Assembly (NCBI RefSeq): GCF_036569345.1
Contig: NZ_DATCQT010000150.1
Coordinates: 24,921-88,920, forward strand
DNA from: Clostridium_AD sp036569345
GTDB lineage: Bacteria > Bacillota > Clostridia > Clostridiales > Clostridiaceae
Reading direction: 5' to 3'
Length of the DNA stretch: 64,000 bases
The notes beneath the pieces are model-generated. The model searched no databases, was not told where the DNA came from, and worked only from the letters and a program-made list of their open reading frames with translations. Below are positions 1 to 8,854 of the stretch, piece after piece. Made by a program: the position numbers and the translations under genes. Each line of letters starts with the position of its first letter. The stretch's first letter is position 1.

Positions 1-708
1 ATATATGCCTTAGCAAAAGAATTGGAAAAAAATCATGAAGTATTTATTGTAGCACCGAACTGCCAGCGAAGTGCATGTGGACATTCAATAACTCTTGAAA
101 GGCCACTTGTTGTTAAAGAAATTAAGATTTCTGGTTTGAAATCAAAAGCTTTTAGTGTAGATGGAACACCAGCAGATTGCGTTAAGATTGCAATTAACAA
201 ACTTATTGATTGTAAAATAGATATGGTTGTATCAGGAATTAATAGAGGGCTTAATTTAGGTACAGATGTTTTATATTCGGGTACGGTTTCTGCAGCTATT
301 GAAGCAACTATTTATAAAATACCAGCTATGGCAGTTTCTATGCAAATTAACAAAGACAATGAGAATTATGAAATGGCGGCTAAATATGCTGGTGAAATAC
401 TACTTAAGGCACATGAGAATAAGATCGGAAATGATATTGTACTAAACGTAAATGTTCCCTTACTAAAAGAGAATGAGATAAAAGGAATTAAAGTATGCAA
501 AATTGGCAATAGACAATATAACAATAGTTATATAAAGACTATTGGAGAAAACAATGAAACTTTATATCAGATTAAAGGTCAACTAAAAGATCTTCATGAT
601 GAAGATTCAGACACAATATATTTTAAAGAGGGATATGTAACTGTAACTCCACTTCATTATGATTTAACTAATTTTAAAATATTAAATGATGTATGTGAAT
701 GGTTCTAA
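1..708 (+). CDS. surE: 5'/3'-nucleotidase SurE, 5' end cut by the window edge
   Basis: SurE is a metal-dependent nucleoside monophosphate phosphatase. The reading frame is open from base 1, so the gene begins outside the window; about 15 N-terminal residues, including the family's Asp-Asp metal motif, are missing. Visible family motifs are NCQRSACGHSITLERPL, VDGTPADC, and the SGIN-x-G-x-N-x-GTD...YSGTVSAAIEA block that binds metal and phosphate. The 235 codons seen fit the usual length of about 250. A TTG at 22 could be read as a start, but the upstream codons IYALAKEL match the SurE N-terminal helix, so it is not one. A shared hairpin follows, with rubredoxin converging on it. Confidence 0.95.
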   Translation: MYALAKELEKNHEVFIVAPNCQRSACGHSITLERPLVVKEIKISGLKSKAFSVDGTPADCVKIAINKLIDCKIDMVVSGINRGLNLGTDVLYSGTVSAAIEATIYKIPAMAVSMQINKDNENYEMAAKYAGEILLKAHENKIGNDIVLNVNVPLLKENEIKGIKVCKIGNRQYNNSYIKTIGENNETLYQIKGQLKDLHDEDSDTIYFKEGYVTVTPLHYDLTNFKILNDVCEWF

Positions 709-713
709 CATAA

Positions 714-762
714 GAAAGCCAGGTATTTCAATCACTTTATGATTGAAATACCTGGCTTTTAT
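714..762. terminator. Bidirectional terminator between surE and rubredoxin
   Basis: A perfect inverted repeat of about 19 bp per arm (left arm 715-733, right arm 741-759) with a 7-base loop. T-rich sequence follows on the + side and the matching A-run precedes it, so it can end transcription of both convergent genes. Confidence 0.9.
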
Positions 763-771
763 TATAAAATC

Positions 772-933
772 TTATTCTACTTTTTCAAACTCTTCTTTTG
801 AAACTCCACATAATGGACAAACCCAATCCTCTGGAATATCTTGAAACTTAGTACCTGGTTTTATTCCACCATCGGGATCTCCTACTTCTGGATCATATTC
901 ATACCCACACACTAAACATACATACTTATCCAT
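772..933 (-). CDS. Rubredoxin
   Basis: A 53-residue one-iron electron carrier of the cytoplasm. The protein begins MDKYVCLVCGYEYDPEVGDP. It has the two CxxC iron knuckles (C-L-V-C-G-Y near residues 6-10 and C-P-L-C-G near residues 39-43) and the usual DWVCPLCGV block. Its length is typical of rubredoxins. The start is ATG at 933, with GGAGATG a few bases upstream. It stands alone and converges on surE. Rubredoxins in clostridia commonly feed oxygen- and peroxide-detoxifying enzymes; the partner is not visible here. Confidence 0.95.
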   Translation of the reverse strand: MDKYVCLVCGYEYDPEVGDPDGGIKPGTKFQDIPEDWVCPLCGVSKEEFEKVE

Positions 934-1169
934 AAAAACATCTCCTTCAAATTTATTTGATAATATTAATCACATAATATTATCTATTAGAAATCTATTA
1001 TACTTCTATTATGCTATTAATTATATGATTTTATTTTATTAAATAAATTATCTTTTTTAAATTACACTATATTCAGAATTATTTGCTATAATTAGCCTAA
1101 AGAAATTTCTAGTAGAGAGAAATAACGTAAAGCAAATAAAATTTATTTTTTTGGAGAAGGGGGAAATAT

Positions 1170-2936
1170 ATGAATATTAAAGAAAGGCCATTAATTTTTG
1201 ATGGTGCAATGGGAACATATTATGCAAGTATTAAAGAAAATCCATTATCCAAATGTGAACTTGCAAATATCTATGATGGAAATACAATACTCAATATACA
1301 TAAGGAATATATAAATGCAGGTTGTATGGCTATTAAAACCAATACATTTGGAGCAAATAAAATTAGCCTTGAAAGTAATTTTGATATAGTGAAAGATGTA
1401 ATTGTAAAAGGTTATGAAATTGCATGCGATGCCACAAAGGGGACTGAAGTTTTAGTTTTTGCTGATATTGGTCCAATCCCATTTTTAGAAATGCTAGATT
1501 TATGGGAATCATACAAAGAAATAGTAGATTTGTTTTTAGAGCTTGGTGCAACGCACTTTATATTTGAAACCTTTAGTAATGATCAATATTTGCCTGAGCT
1601 TTCTAAGTATATTAAGGATATAAATCCAAAGGCATATATTTTGATGGAGCTCGCGGTTTCGCCAGAAGGGTTTACAAGGCTTGGTATATCGGGAAAAAAA
1701 TTTATAGAGAAAGTTTCAAAGATATCTACTATAGATGCATTTGGTTTTAATTGCTTTTCTGGGCCATCTCACTTATTGAAATACATAAAAACTCTTAATA
1801 TAGAAAATAAAACTATATCTTTAATGCCAAACTCAGGGTATCCAACAGTAATAAATAATCGCACATTTTTCAATAATACTAAAGAATATTTTGCAGAGAA
1901 AATGCTAGAAATAGCAAAAGAAGGCGTGGCTATTATAGGCGGTTGTTGCGGCACAACTCCAAAATTTATAAGGGCAACTGTTGAAAAAATCAGAGGGTTA
2001 TCACCATATGAAATTGCTCCAACAAAGCAAACTCACATAACTCATATTGAGAAAATAATTGTTAAAAACCTTCTTTTAGAAAAACTAAAAATTGGTAAAA
2101 AAATAATAGCAGTAGAGTTAGACCCACCAATTGACACAGGAATAGATTTCTTTATGAATAGTGCTAAAACTCTTAAAGATCAAGGTGTTGATGCAATAAC
2201 AATTGCAGATTGTCCTGTTGCAAGAGTAAGGGTAGATAGTAGTTTGCTCGCTTGTAAGCTAAAAAGAGAACTTGATATCACAACTATTCCTCATATGACT
2301 TGCCGTGATAGAAATATAAATGCTACAAAAGCGCTTCTTCTAGGTTTAAGTATTGAGGGAGTAAATAACGTTTTAGTGGTTACGGGGGACCCGGTGCCAA
2401 CAGCCGATCGTGATGAGGTTAAGGCAATGTTTAGTTTTAATTCTGCTATGCTTGCGAATTATATCACTGATTTAAATGATACAACATTTTCATCACCTTT
2501 TAATATTTGTGGTGCTTTAAACGTAAATGCCATTAATTTTGAGAGTCAATTATTGCATGCAAAAAAGAAAATTGAGAATGGTGTAACTATGTTTTTAACA
2601 CAACCGATTTTGACAAAGCAAGCTGTGGAAAATTTAAAACTAGCAAGAAGAGAATTGCCTGCTAAGATTTTAGGAGGAATTATTCCAATTGTAAGCTATA
2701 GGAATGCTTGTTTTATGAATAATGAAATTTCTGGAATAAGTGTCTCGGAAGAAATTATGGAACAATATAAGGATATATCAAAAGAAGAAGCAGGTATACT
2801 TGCAATCAAAATATCTACTGAAATTGCACAAAATATATACCCTTTTGTAGACGGATTTTATCTTATGACACCTTTTAAAAGAATAGATATTATTTCAAAA
2901 ATCATTGAGAATATAAGCAGTATTAATAATAATTAA
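1170..2936 (+). CDS. yitJ: Bifunctional homocysteine S-methyltransferase / methylenetetrahydrofolate reductase
   Basis: A 588-residue cytoplasmic fusion in methionine and folate metabolism. Residues 1 to about 290 form a homocysteine S-methyltransferase barrel with the zinc ligands: Cys195 in GFNCFSG and Cys259-Cys260 in IIGGCCGTTP. Residues from about 300 to 585 match FAD-dependent methylenetetrahydrofolate reductase (VELDPP start, NVLVVTGDPVP, FLTQPIL). The architecture is that of B. subtilis YitJ. The start is ATG at 1170 after GGAGAAGGGGG. It is a single-gene unit ending in a strong terminator. A possible -10 TATAAT lies at 1087-1092, but no SAM or T-box riboswitch is recognisable in the 236-base leader, which is unusual for a methionine gene in Firmicutes. 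Confidence 0.93.
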   Translation: MNIKERPLIFDGAMGTYYASIKENPLSKCELANIYDGNTILNIHKEYINAGCMAIKTNTFGANKISLESNFDIVKDVIVKGYEIACDATKGTEVLVFADIGPIPFLEMLDLWESYKEIVDLFLELGATHFIFETFSNDQYLPELSKYIKDINPKAYILMELAVSPEGFTRLGISGKKFIEKVSKISTIDAFGFNCFSGPSHLLKYIKTLNIENKTISLMPNSGYPTVINNRTFFNNTKEYFAEKMLEIAKEGVAIIGGCCGTTPKFIRATVEKIRGLSPYEIAPTKQTHITHIEKIIVKNLLLEKLKIGKKIIAVELDPPIDTGIDFFMNSAKTLKDQGVDAITIADCPVARVRVDSSLLACKLKRELDITTIPHMTCRDRNINATKALLLGLSIEGVNNVLVVTGDPVPTADRDEVKAMFSFNSAMLANYITDLNDTTFSSPFNICGALNVNAINFESQLLHAKKKIENGVTMFLTQPILTKQAVENLKLARRELPAKILGGIIPIVSYRNACFMNNEISGISVSEEIMEQYKDISKEEAGILAIKISTEIAQNIYPFVDGFYLMTPFKRIDIISKIIENISSINNN

Positions 2937-2943
2937 TAATTAG

Positions 2944-2982
2944 AAACTCTTATCATGAATAAATCCATGATAGGAGTTTTTG
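2944..2982 (+). terminator. Intrinsic terminator after the methyltransferase/MTHFR gene
   Basis: Inverted repeat with left arm 2944-2957 and right arm 2966-2980, one bulge, followed by TTTTTG. It sits immediately after the stop at 2936. Confidence 0.85.
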
Positions 2983-3048
2983 ATTTATCAATCGAATAGT
3001 TCTTAACTGTCTCCAATCATTTTTAGCAAAATATTTTCCGAGAGAACG

Positions 3049-3077
3049 TTGACAAGTACTAATGAATATTATACAAT
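3049..3077 (+). promoter_or_regulatory. Sigma-A promoter of the cadC-cadA unit
   Basis: TTGACA (3049-3054) and TACAAT (3072-3077) are separated by exactly 17 bases, close to the vegetative consensus. The inverted repeat at 3082-3109 covers the expected start point, so a bound repressor would block it. Confidence 0.85.
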
Positions 3078-3081
3078 GAAC

Positions 3082-3109
3082 ATATGAACAATGATTCATG
3101 TGTTCATAT
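3082..3109 (+). promoter_or_regulatory. Candidate CadC/ArsR-type operator
   Basis: Perfect 9-bp arms ATATGAACA (3082-3090) and TGTTCATAT (3101-3109) are separated by 10 bases containing a further ATTCAT half-site. AT-rich imperfect palindromes of this sort over the start point are typical of ArsR/SmtB-family sensors. Binding of the adjacent regulator is inferred. Confidence 0.75.
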
Positions 3110-3125
3110 AAGCGGAGGTTAATAG

Positions 3126-3488
3126 ATGGATAAAAATATAGAGTTTTGTAATTGTTCTACTATACATGAAGATGTAGTAGAAAAAGTAAAAAAATTAATA
3201 CCAGAAGAAGAAACCTTATATAATTTGGCAGAACTTTTTAAAGTTTTTGGAGATAGTACGAGAATTAAAATTCTGTGTGTATTATTTGAAACTGAAATGT
3301 GTGTTTGTGATATAGCTGCCCTTCTTAATATGACCCAATCAGCCATCTCACATCAACTTCGTGTACTTAAAAATGCTAGACTTGTGAAATATAGACGAGA
3401 AGGCAAGGTTGTATATTATTCCTTGGATGACCAGCATGTTAAACAAATTTTTGATCAAGGACTTATTCACATAAAAGAACTTAGATAA
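3126..3488 (+). CDS. cadC: ArsR/SmtB-family metal-sensing repressor, CadC-like
   Basis: A 120-residue winged-helix repressor that probably releases DNA on binding Cd/Zn/Pb. Two metal-site types are visible. The CadC-type site has N-terminal Cys8 and Cys10 plus Cys59 and Cys61 in EMCVCD. The SmtB-type alpha-5 site is D102-x-H104 with H115-x-x-E118. The helix-turn-helix spans about residues 60-82 (IAALLNMTQSAISHQLRVL). The start is ATG at 3126 after GCGGAGGTT. The metal ATPase gene follows 67 bases later, and an operator overlaps the promoter, so autoregulation with the pump is likely. The exact metal cannot be told from the sequence. Confidence 0.9.
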   Translation: MDKNIEFCNCSTIHEDVVEKVKKLIPEEETLYNLAELFKVFGDSTRIKILCVLFETEMCVCDIAALLNMTQSAISHQLRVLKNARLVKYRREGKVVYYSLDDQHVKQIFDQGLIHIKELR

Positions 3489-3555
3489 TATCTTAATACA
3501 TAAAGAAAAATTTATAATATAAAAGTACATTAAAACTTTGAAAGTGGGGGAGCAA

Positions 3556-5784
3556 ATGAGTACTACAATAAAAAGAGAATTCATTTTAGAAGGTCTAGGT
3601 TGTGCTAATTGTGCAAATAAAATTGAAGCTCAATGTAAAAAAATAGATGGAGTATTAGATGCGAGTATAAATTTTGCCATTAAAAGCTTAGTAATTCAAT
3701 TTCAAAGCGAAGAAAAAATAGTAAGAGTTATAGAGGATGTAAAAAAAATAGTTAAAAAGATAGAACCTGGTACTAGACTTATACCCAAAGAGGCAAAAAC
3801 ATTTAAACAAAAGGAAAAAGGTCATGAACATGACAGTTGTAATTGCAATAACTGTAGTGATGATCATGGACAGGTCCATGGACATGAGCATGCTCGTGAG
3901 CACGCTCATGGTCATGATCACTCAGATGGAGGATATAATAAAAATAAAATCATACGTTTTTCTGTAGGTCTTATAATCTTCATAATAGCGATTATATTTA
4001 AATCTAAATTTCAATATTTTGTTGAATTTTCTTTATTCCTTTTAAGTTATTTGTTAATTGGTGGAGATATTTTAATATTAGCAATAAAAAATATATTTAG
4101 AGGTCAAGTGTTTGATGAGAATTTCTTAATGGCATTAGCCACAGTTGGAGCATTTTCTATTGGACAATTTCCAGAAGGCGTTGGGGTTATGCTTTTTTAC
4201 CAAGTAGGAGAATTTTTCCAAGACATCGCTGTAAATAAATCAAGAAAATCTATATCTGCACTTATGGATATAAGGCCAGATTATGCAAATAAAAAAATTA
4301 AAGATGAAATCGTAAAAGTAGATCCACTAGAAGTACACATGGGAGATATTATAATAGTAAAACCAGGAGAGAAAGTACCTTTAGATGGTATTGTTATTGA
4401 AGGTAAATCATTAATAGATACATCAACATTAACTGGTGAATCAGTTCCAAGAGATGTTAAGATTGGAGATGAAATTTTAGCAGGGTGTATAAATAAAAAT
4501 GGACTATTAACTATAGAGGTAAAAAAAGAATTTGGAGAGTCTACCCTTGCAAAAATTTTAGACTTAGTGCAAAATGCAAGTAGTAAAAAAGCACCCACTG
4601 AAAACTTTGTAACTAAATTTGCAAGGTATTATACGCCGATTGTAGTTATAAGTGCTACGGCGCTTGCGTTGTTACCCCCACTTTTAATACCTGGTGCTCT
4701 TTTTTCGCAGTGGATATACAGAGCATTGGTATTTTTAGTAGTATCTTGTCCTTGTGCTTTAGTAATATCTATTCCACTTGGATTTTTCGGAGGGATAGGT
4801 GGTGCATCTAGAAATGGAATTCTGGTTAAAGGTGGAAACTATTTGGAGGCATTAAATAGCGTCGAAATGGTAGTTTTCGATAAGACAGGAACACTAACTA
4901 AAGGAGTGTTTAAGGTTACGCAAATACGCGCAGAAGGTAAAATAAGTAAAGATGAATTATTAAAGTATGCAGCTTATGTAGAAAGTTATTCTAGCCATCC
5001 TATTGCTACATCTATATTAAAAGCTTATGGCAAAGATATACGAAAAGAAGATATTGAAGATGTGCAGGAGATAGCAGGAAAAGGAATTAGAGCTAAAGTA
5101 AAAGGAAAATATGTCCTTGCTGGTAATTCAAAGTTAATGGATAGTGAAAGAATTTCCTATAATAAACCTGAAAATGTTGGATCAGTAATTTATGTAGCTG
5201 TAGATAAAGAATATGTTGGTAGTATTATAATTTCAGATGAGATAAAAGAAGATGCTATACAAGCAATAGTTAAGTTAAAGTCTATGGGTGTTAAGAAAAT
5301 AGTAATGCTTACTGGTGACAATAAAGAAATAGCTTTGAATATTGGGAAAAATCTTGGCATTGATGAAGTTTACTCAGAACTTCTTCCACATGAGAAAGTT
5401 GAGAAATTGGAAGATTTGCAAAAGGAAAGGTCCCCTAAAGGAAAAATAGTATTTGTAGGAGATGGAATTAATGATGCTCCAGTACTTGCAAGAGCAGATA
5501 TTGGAATTGCCATGGGCGGAATAGGTTCTGATGCTGCAATAGAAGCGGCTGATATAGTAATAATGACAGATGAACCTTCAAAAATTGCCCAGGCAATTAA
5601 AATTGCTAAAAAGACAAAAAAAATTGTTATGCAAAATATTTTCTTTGCACTAGGTATAAAAGCAGTTATTTTAATATTAGCTATTTTTGGAATAGCGACT
5701 ATGTGGGAAGCTGTTTTTGGTGATGTAGGAGTTGCTTTAATAGCAGTCTTAAATTCTATGAGAGCTATGAAGGTTGATAGGTAA
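3556..5784 (+). CDS. cadA: Heavy-metal P1B-type ATPase (Cd/Zn/Pb efflux pump)
   Basis: An inner-membrane pump that exports divalent soft metals using ATP. The domains in order are an HMA metal-binding domain with GLGCANCANK (Cys16, Cys19), a Cys/His-rich linker at about residues 89-124, transmembrane helices, the TGES actuator, the CPC ion site (Cys398-Pro-Cys400), the phosphorylated Asp442 in DKTGTLT, and GDGIND at 635-640. CPC in a CadA/ZntA context points to Zn/Cd/Pb. I chose ATG at 3556 because GTGGGGGAG lies 5' of it; an upstream in-frame TTG at 3538 would put that site inside the gene. It is co-transcribed with the upstream repressor. Confidence 0.93.
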   Translation: MSTTIKREFILEGLGCANCANKIEAQCKKIDGVLDASINFAIKSLVIQFQSEEKIVRVIEDVKKIVKKIEPGTRLIPKEAKTFKQKEKGHEHDSCNCNNCSDDHGQVHGHEHAREHAHGHDHSDGGYNKNKIIRFSVGLIIFIIAIIFKSKFQYFVEFSLFLLSYLLIGGDILILAIKNIFRGQVFDENFLMALATVGAFSIGQFPEGVGVMLFYQVGEFFQDIAVNKSRKSISALMDIRPDYANKKIKDEIVKVDPLEVHMGDIIIVKPGEKVPLDGIVIEGKSLIDTSTLTGESVPRDVKIGDEILAGCINKNGLLTIEVKKEFGESTLAKILDLVQNASSKKAPTENFVTKFARYYTPIVVISATALALLPPLLIPGALFSQWIYRALVFLVVSCPCALVISIPLGFFGGIGGASRNGILVKGGNYLEALNSVEMVVFDKTGTLTKGVFKVTQIRAEGKISKDELLKYAAYVESYSSHPIATSILKAYGKDIRKEDIEDVQEIAGKGIRAKVKGKYVLAGNSKLMDSERISYNKPENVGSVIYVAVDKEYVGSIIISDEIKEDAIQAIVKLKSMGVKKIVMLTGDNKEIALNIGKNLGIDEVYSELLPHEKVEKLEDLQKERSPKGKIVFVGDGINDAPVLARADIGIAMGGIGSDAAIEAADIVIMTDEPSKIAQAIKIAKKTKKIVMQNIFFALGIKAVILILAIFGIATMWEAVFGDVGVALIAVLNSMRAMKVDR

Positions 5785-5785
5785 C

Positions 5786-5830
5786 AAAAGGGTTAACAAG
5801 AACATAAGGTTCTTGTTAACCCTTTTTATA
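5786..5830 (+). terminator. Intrinsic terminator after the metal ATPase
   Basis: A near-perfect hairpin begins two bases after the stop: left arm 5787-5803, right arm 5809-5825, then TTTTT. Confidence 0.92.
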
Positions 5831-5885
5831 ATTCTCCTAATAGTTAGTAAAAAATATATTGAAATTTTTTATTTAACTAAATAGG

Positions 5886-5914
5886 TTGAAAAAATAATAG
5901 AAATGAAATATAAT
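5886..5914 (+). promoter_or_regulatory. Promoter of the nagR-murQ-nagA-nagB operon
   Basis: TTGAAA (5886-5891), a 17-base spacer and TATAAT (5909-5914). It overlaps the NagR-type operator at 5913-5929. Confidence 0.8.
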
Positions 5915-5929
5915 TGGTATATACAACAT
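5913..5929 (+). promoter_or_regulatory. Candidate NagR (dre-type) operator
   Basis: ATTGGTATATACAACAT resembles the dre sites bound by the GntR/HutC regulators NagR/YvoA and DasR (NNTGGTNTAGACCANN type). It covers the -10 box and start point of the operon whose first gene encodes such a regulator, which supports autoregulation. The match is by eye. Confidence 0.72.
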
Positions 5930-5996
5930 GACAATATAATAACATATTAACTAAAATTATGTTTGCAAAAAAAATGTTAGTTGAGGAGGTAAAGTT

Positions 5997-6728
5997 TTGA
6001 AAAAAGTTTCTAAGGATAACCCTATTCCACTTCATTATCAGATAAAAGAAATACTACAGGAAATGATAGAAAATGAAGTTTTAAAGCCAGGGGAGTCAAT
6101 TCCAACAGAAAGAGAATTATGTGAAATCCAAGGCGTTAGCAGAATGACTGTAAATAAGGCTATTATGTCATTAGTAAATGATGGATTAATTTATAGAGAA
6201 CAAGGAAAAGGCACTTTTGTGTCGCTTAAAAAGGTCAATCAAGAAATATCACGTCTTGAAGGTTTTACAGAGCAAATGCAAGGGAATGGTGTGGTATCAA
6301 AAACCAAAATATTATCTTATAAAATAATTGATGCAACAAAACAATGTAAAATTGAACTTAAAATGCCAGAGGATGAAAATAAAATCATTGAAATTAAAAG
6401 ATTAAGGTTTAGTGATGAACAACCAGTAGCTATCGAAATAGCATGGCTTCCATACTATTTATATAATGGAATGACTAGAGATATGATTGAGGATAAATCA
6501 CTATATGGCATATTTCGTGAAAAGTATGGGTATCATCCGTACAAAGCAAAGCAAACAATAGAACCTACAATGCTTAGCGATTATGAAAGTAAATTACTAA
6601 ATCAAGAAAAAAGTGCTTTGGCATTGATATTTAGGAGAACAACTTATTTAGAAAATGAAACTCCAATTGAGTACACTAAAGCAATATATAGAAGTGACAA
6701 GTATAAATATCAAATAACTCTAAAATAA
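5997..6728 (+). CDS. nagR: GntR/HutC-family repressor of amino-sugar use, NagR-like
   Basis: 243 residues. The N-terminal winged helix (about 5-72) has PLHYQIKEILQEMI and GESIPTERELCE...SRMTVNKAI typical of GntR proteins. The UTRA effector domain (about 95-238) is of the kind that binds GlcNAc-6-P or GlcN-6-P. The start is TTG at 5997, with GAGGAGGT eight bases upstream. It is the first gene of an operon with murQ, nagA and nagB, preceded by a dre-like operator, so it most likely represses its own operon until amino-sugar phosphates accumulate. Confidence 0.88.
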   Translation: MKKVSKDNPIPLHYQIKEILQEMIENEVLKPGESIPTERELCEIQGVSRMTVNKAIMSLVNDGLIYREQGKGTFVSLKKVNQEISRLEGFTEQMQGNGVVSKTKILSYKIIDATKQCKIELKMPEDENKIIEIKRLRFSDEQPVAIEIAWLPYYLYNGMTRDMIEDKSLYGIFREKYGYHPYKAKQTIEPTMLSDYESKLLNQEKSALALIFRRTTYLENETPIEYTKAIYRSDKYKYQITLK

Positions 6729-6744
6729 TAAGAGGAGGGTTTTT

Positions 6745-7614
6745 ATGAAGGAAAGTCATGAAAATGAATTAGATTCCCTTGAAATCTTTAAAATTATTAA
6801 GAAGATCAATGATGAGGACAAAAAAATAGCTATAGCCGTGGAGAAAGAGTTAAGTAATATAGAGAAAGCAGTAAAATTAATTGTTAAAAGCTTTGAAAAT
6901 GGCGGAAGACTTATTTATATTGGTAGTGGCACAAGCGGGAAATTGGGAGTAATAGATGCATCAGAATGTCCTCCTACATTTGGAATTTGTGATTCCATGG
7001 TTCAGGGAATTATATCTGGTGGACAAGAAGCATTAAGTGGATGGCTTGAACATACGGAAGATGATCCAAAGCTTGCTATTCACGACTTATCAGGAGTAAG
7101 TATAAATAAAAAAGATGTAATAGTTGGAATAACTGCTAGTGGAAATACTCCTTATGTTGTGGCTGCTATGGAATACGCTAAAGAAATGGGTTGCAGGACT
7201 ATAGCACTTATGTGTAATTCAAAGGGTAAACTTAAAGACATTTGTGAAGTCACTATAGCAATAGAGGTTGGACCAGAAATAATATTAGGTTCTACTAGAA
7301 TGAAAGCTGGCAGCGCTCAAAAAATGGTGTTAAATATGTTAAGTACTGTATCTATGATAAAACTTGGAAAAACCTATACTAATTTAATGGTCAATGTACA
7401 ACCTATTAATAAAAAACTAAAAGAGCGTGTACGCGACATAGTGAAACTTGCTACCGGCATGGATGACAGCGTAGTAAATGAAATCTTAGAAAAATGTGCA
7501 TTTGATCCAAAAGTAAGTATTATTATGATTAAAAAAAATGTTACTGTTGAAAAATCAAAAGAGGCTCTAGAAAAAATGGATGGAAATGTAGCTAAGGCAT
7601 TAGCAATATTATAA
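6745..7614 (+). CDS. murQ: N-acetylmuramic acid 6-phosphate etherase MurQ
   Basis: MurQ cleaves the lactyl ether of MurNAc-6-phosphate to give GlcNAc-6-phosphate and D-lactate, in recovery of peptidoglycan sugars. It is a 289-residue SIS-fold enzyme with the signature GSGTSGKLGVIDASECPPTFG region (written in part), containing Glu74, the expected catalytic residue, and later GSTRMKAGSAQKMVLN. The start is ATG at 6745 after GAGGAGGG, 16 bases behind nagR. Its product is the substrate of the next gene, nagA. No MurNAc PTS transporter lies in the operon. Confidence 0.93.
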   Translation: MKESHENELDSLEIFKIIKKINDEDKKIAIAVEKELSNIEKAVKLIVKSFENGGRLIYIGSGTSGKLGVIDASECPPTFGICDSMVQGIISGGQEALSGWLEHTEDDPKLAIHDLSGVSINKKDVIVGITASGNTPYVVAAMEYAKEMGCRTIALMCNSKGKLKDICEVTIAIEVGPEIILGSTRMKAGSAQKMVLNMLSTVSMIKLGKTYTNLMVNVQPINKKLKERVRDIVKLATGMDDSVVNEILEKCAFDPKVSIIMIKKNVTVEKSKEALEKMDGNVAKALAIL

Positions 7615-7640
7615 TTACTATTTAGTAAGGTGGTGAAGTT

Positions 7641-8822
7641 ATGAGGATTAAAGCTATAATTAATGGAAAACTTATTATGAGTGACAAAATAATTAAAAAT
7701 TCTGTGATAATCTTTGATTCGTTTATTATAGACATTGTAAATGAGGATAATTTCCTTTTGTATAAAAAAAATTATGAAGAAAAGCATAAGGAAGAAATAC
7801 AAATAATAGATGCTAAAGGCAGATATGTATCGCCTGGGTTTATTGATATTCACATTCATGGTTCTGGTGGGTATGATACTATGGATGCGACGTCAAAAGC
7901 TTTAGACGTTATAAGCACTACAATAGTTAAAAATGGAGTAACAGCATATTTACCTACTACAATGACATCGGACATGGATAGTATTTATAAAGCATTAGAG
8001 GTCGCACGGCAAGCAATGAAGCTGGAAACTAAAGGTGCGAAAATTTTAGGGGTACATATGGAAGGTCCTTTCATAAATGAAAAATACAAAGGGGCTCAGA
8101 AGGACGATAATATCATAAGACCCAATTATGATATTATAAAGGATTATATAGATATTATTAAAATTATAACCTTTGCACCAGAAAAGGATGAGAATCATAG
8201 TTTTATAAAAAAGGTGAAAAATAATTCTGAAATAACATTGTCAATAGGTCATTCAGATGCAAGTTTTGAAGAGGCAATGAGTGCAATAAAGGATGGAGTA
8301 TCGCATGTTACACATACATTTAATGCTATGACTCCATTAAATCATAGAAAACCAGGTATTGTAGGTGCAATATTTACAAGTGACATAACCTGCGAACTAA
8401 TAGCAGATTTAATACACATTCATCCAGCAATATTTAATATACTCATAAATGAGGTTCATAAAGATAAAATGGTGCTTATAACAGATTCTATGAGAGCGGG
8501 CTCTATGAAGAGTGGAATGTATGAGCTTGGGGGACAAAAGGTAATAGTTAAAAATGGAGCCGCAAAACTTGAAAATGGAACACTCGCAGGAAGCGTTTTG
8601 ACTTTAAACAAGGCTGTATTTAACATGCTCGGTCACAGCGATTTAGAAATTTATGAGGTAGTAGCAATGGCAACACTTAATCCAGCAAAGGTTATTAAGA
8701 TGGACAATATAAAGGGAAGTTTAAAAAATGGATACGATGCAGATTTAGTTATTTTTGATGAAAATATAGATGTGTTTTTTACAATAGTAGAAGGAAAAAT
8801 AATGTACGAAGCTCAAGAGTAA
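7641..8822 (+). CDS. nagA: N-acetylglucosamine-6-phosphate deacetylase
   Basis: NagA hydrolyses GlcNAc-6-P to GlcN-6-P and acetate. It has 393 residues and an amidohydrolase barrel. The metal-site motif HIHG (His71, His73) sits in PGFIDIHIHGSGGYDTMDA. Further motifs are EGPF, GHSDASFEEA, HVTHTFNAM and the catalytic Asp in LITDSM. The start is ATG at 7641 with GGTGGTG upstream, 26 bases after murQ and 32 bases before nagB, so the genes are translated from one message. Confidence 0.95.
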   Translation: MRIKAIINGKLIMSDKIIKNSVIIFDSFIIDIVNEDNFLLYKKNYEEKHKEEIQIIDAKGRYVSPGFIDIHIHGSGGYDTMDATSKALDVISTTIVKNGVTAYLPTTMTSDMDSIYKALEVARQAMKLETKGAKILGVHMEGPFINEKYKGAQKDDNIIRPNYDIIKDYIDIIKIITFAPEKDENHSFIKKVKNNSEITLSIGHSDASFEEAMSAIKDGVSHVTHTFNAMTPLNHRKPGIVGAIFTSDITCELIADLIHIHPAIFNILINEVHKDKMVLITDSMRAGSMKSGMYELGGQKVIVKNGAAKLENGTLAGSVLTLNKAVFNMLGHSDLEIYEVVAMATLNPAKVIKMDNIKGSLKNGYDADLVIFDENIDVFFTIVEGKIMYEAQE

Positions 8823-8854
8823 AATTTTGAGTATTATGATGAGGTGGTGCCAAT

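Noticed and set aside
7374..7859. Long minus-strand reading frame of 161 codons overlapping murQ and nagA
   Set aside because: It is antisense to two well-supported genes and has low-complexity, non-homologous sequence.
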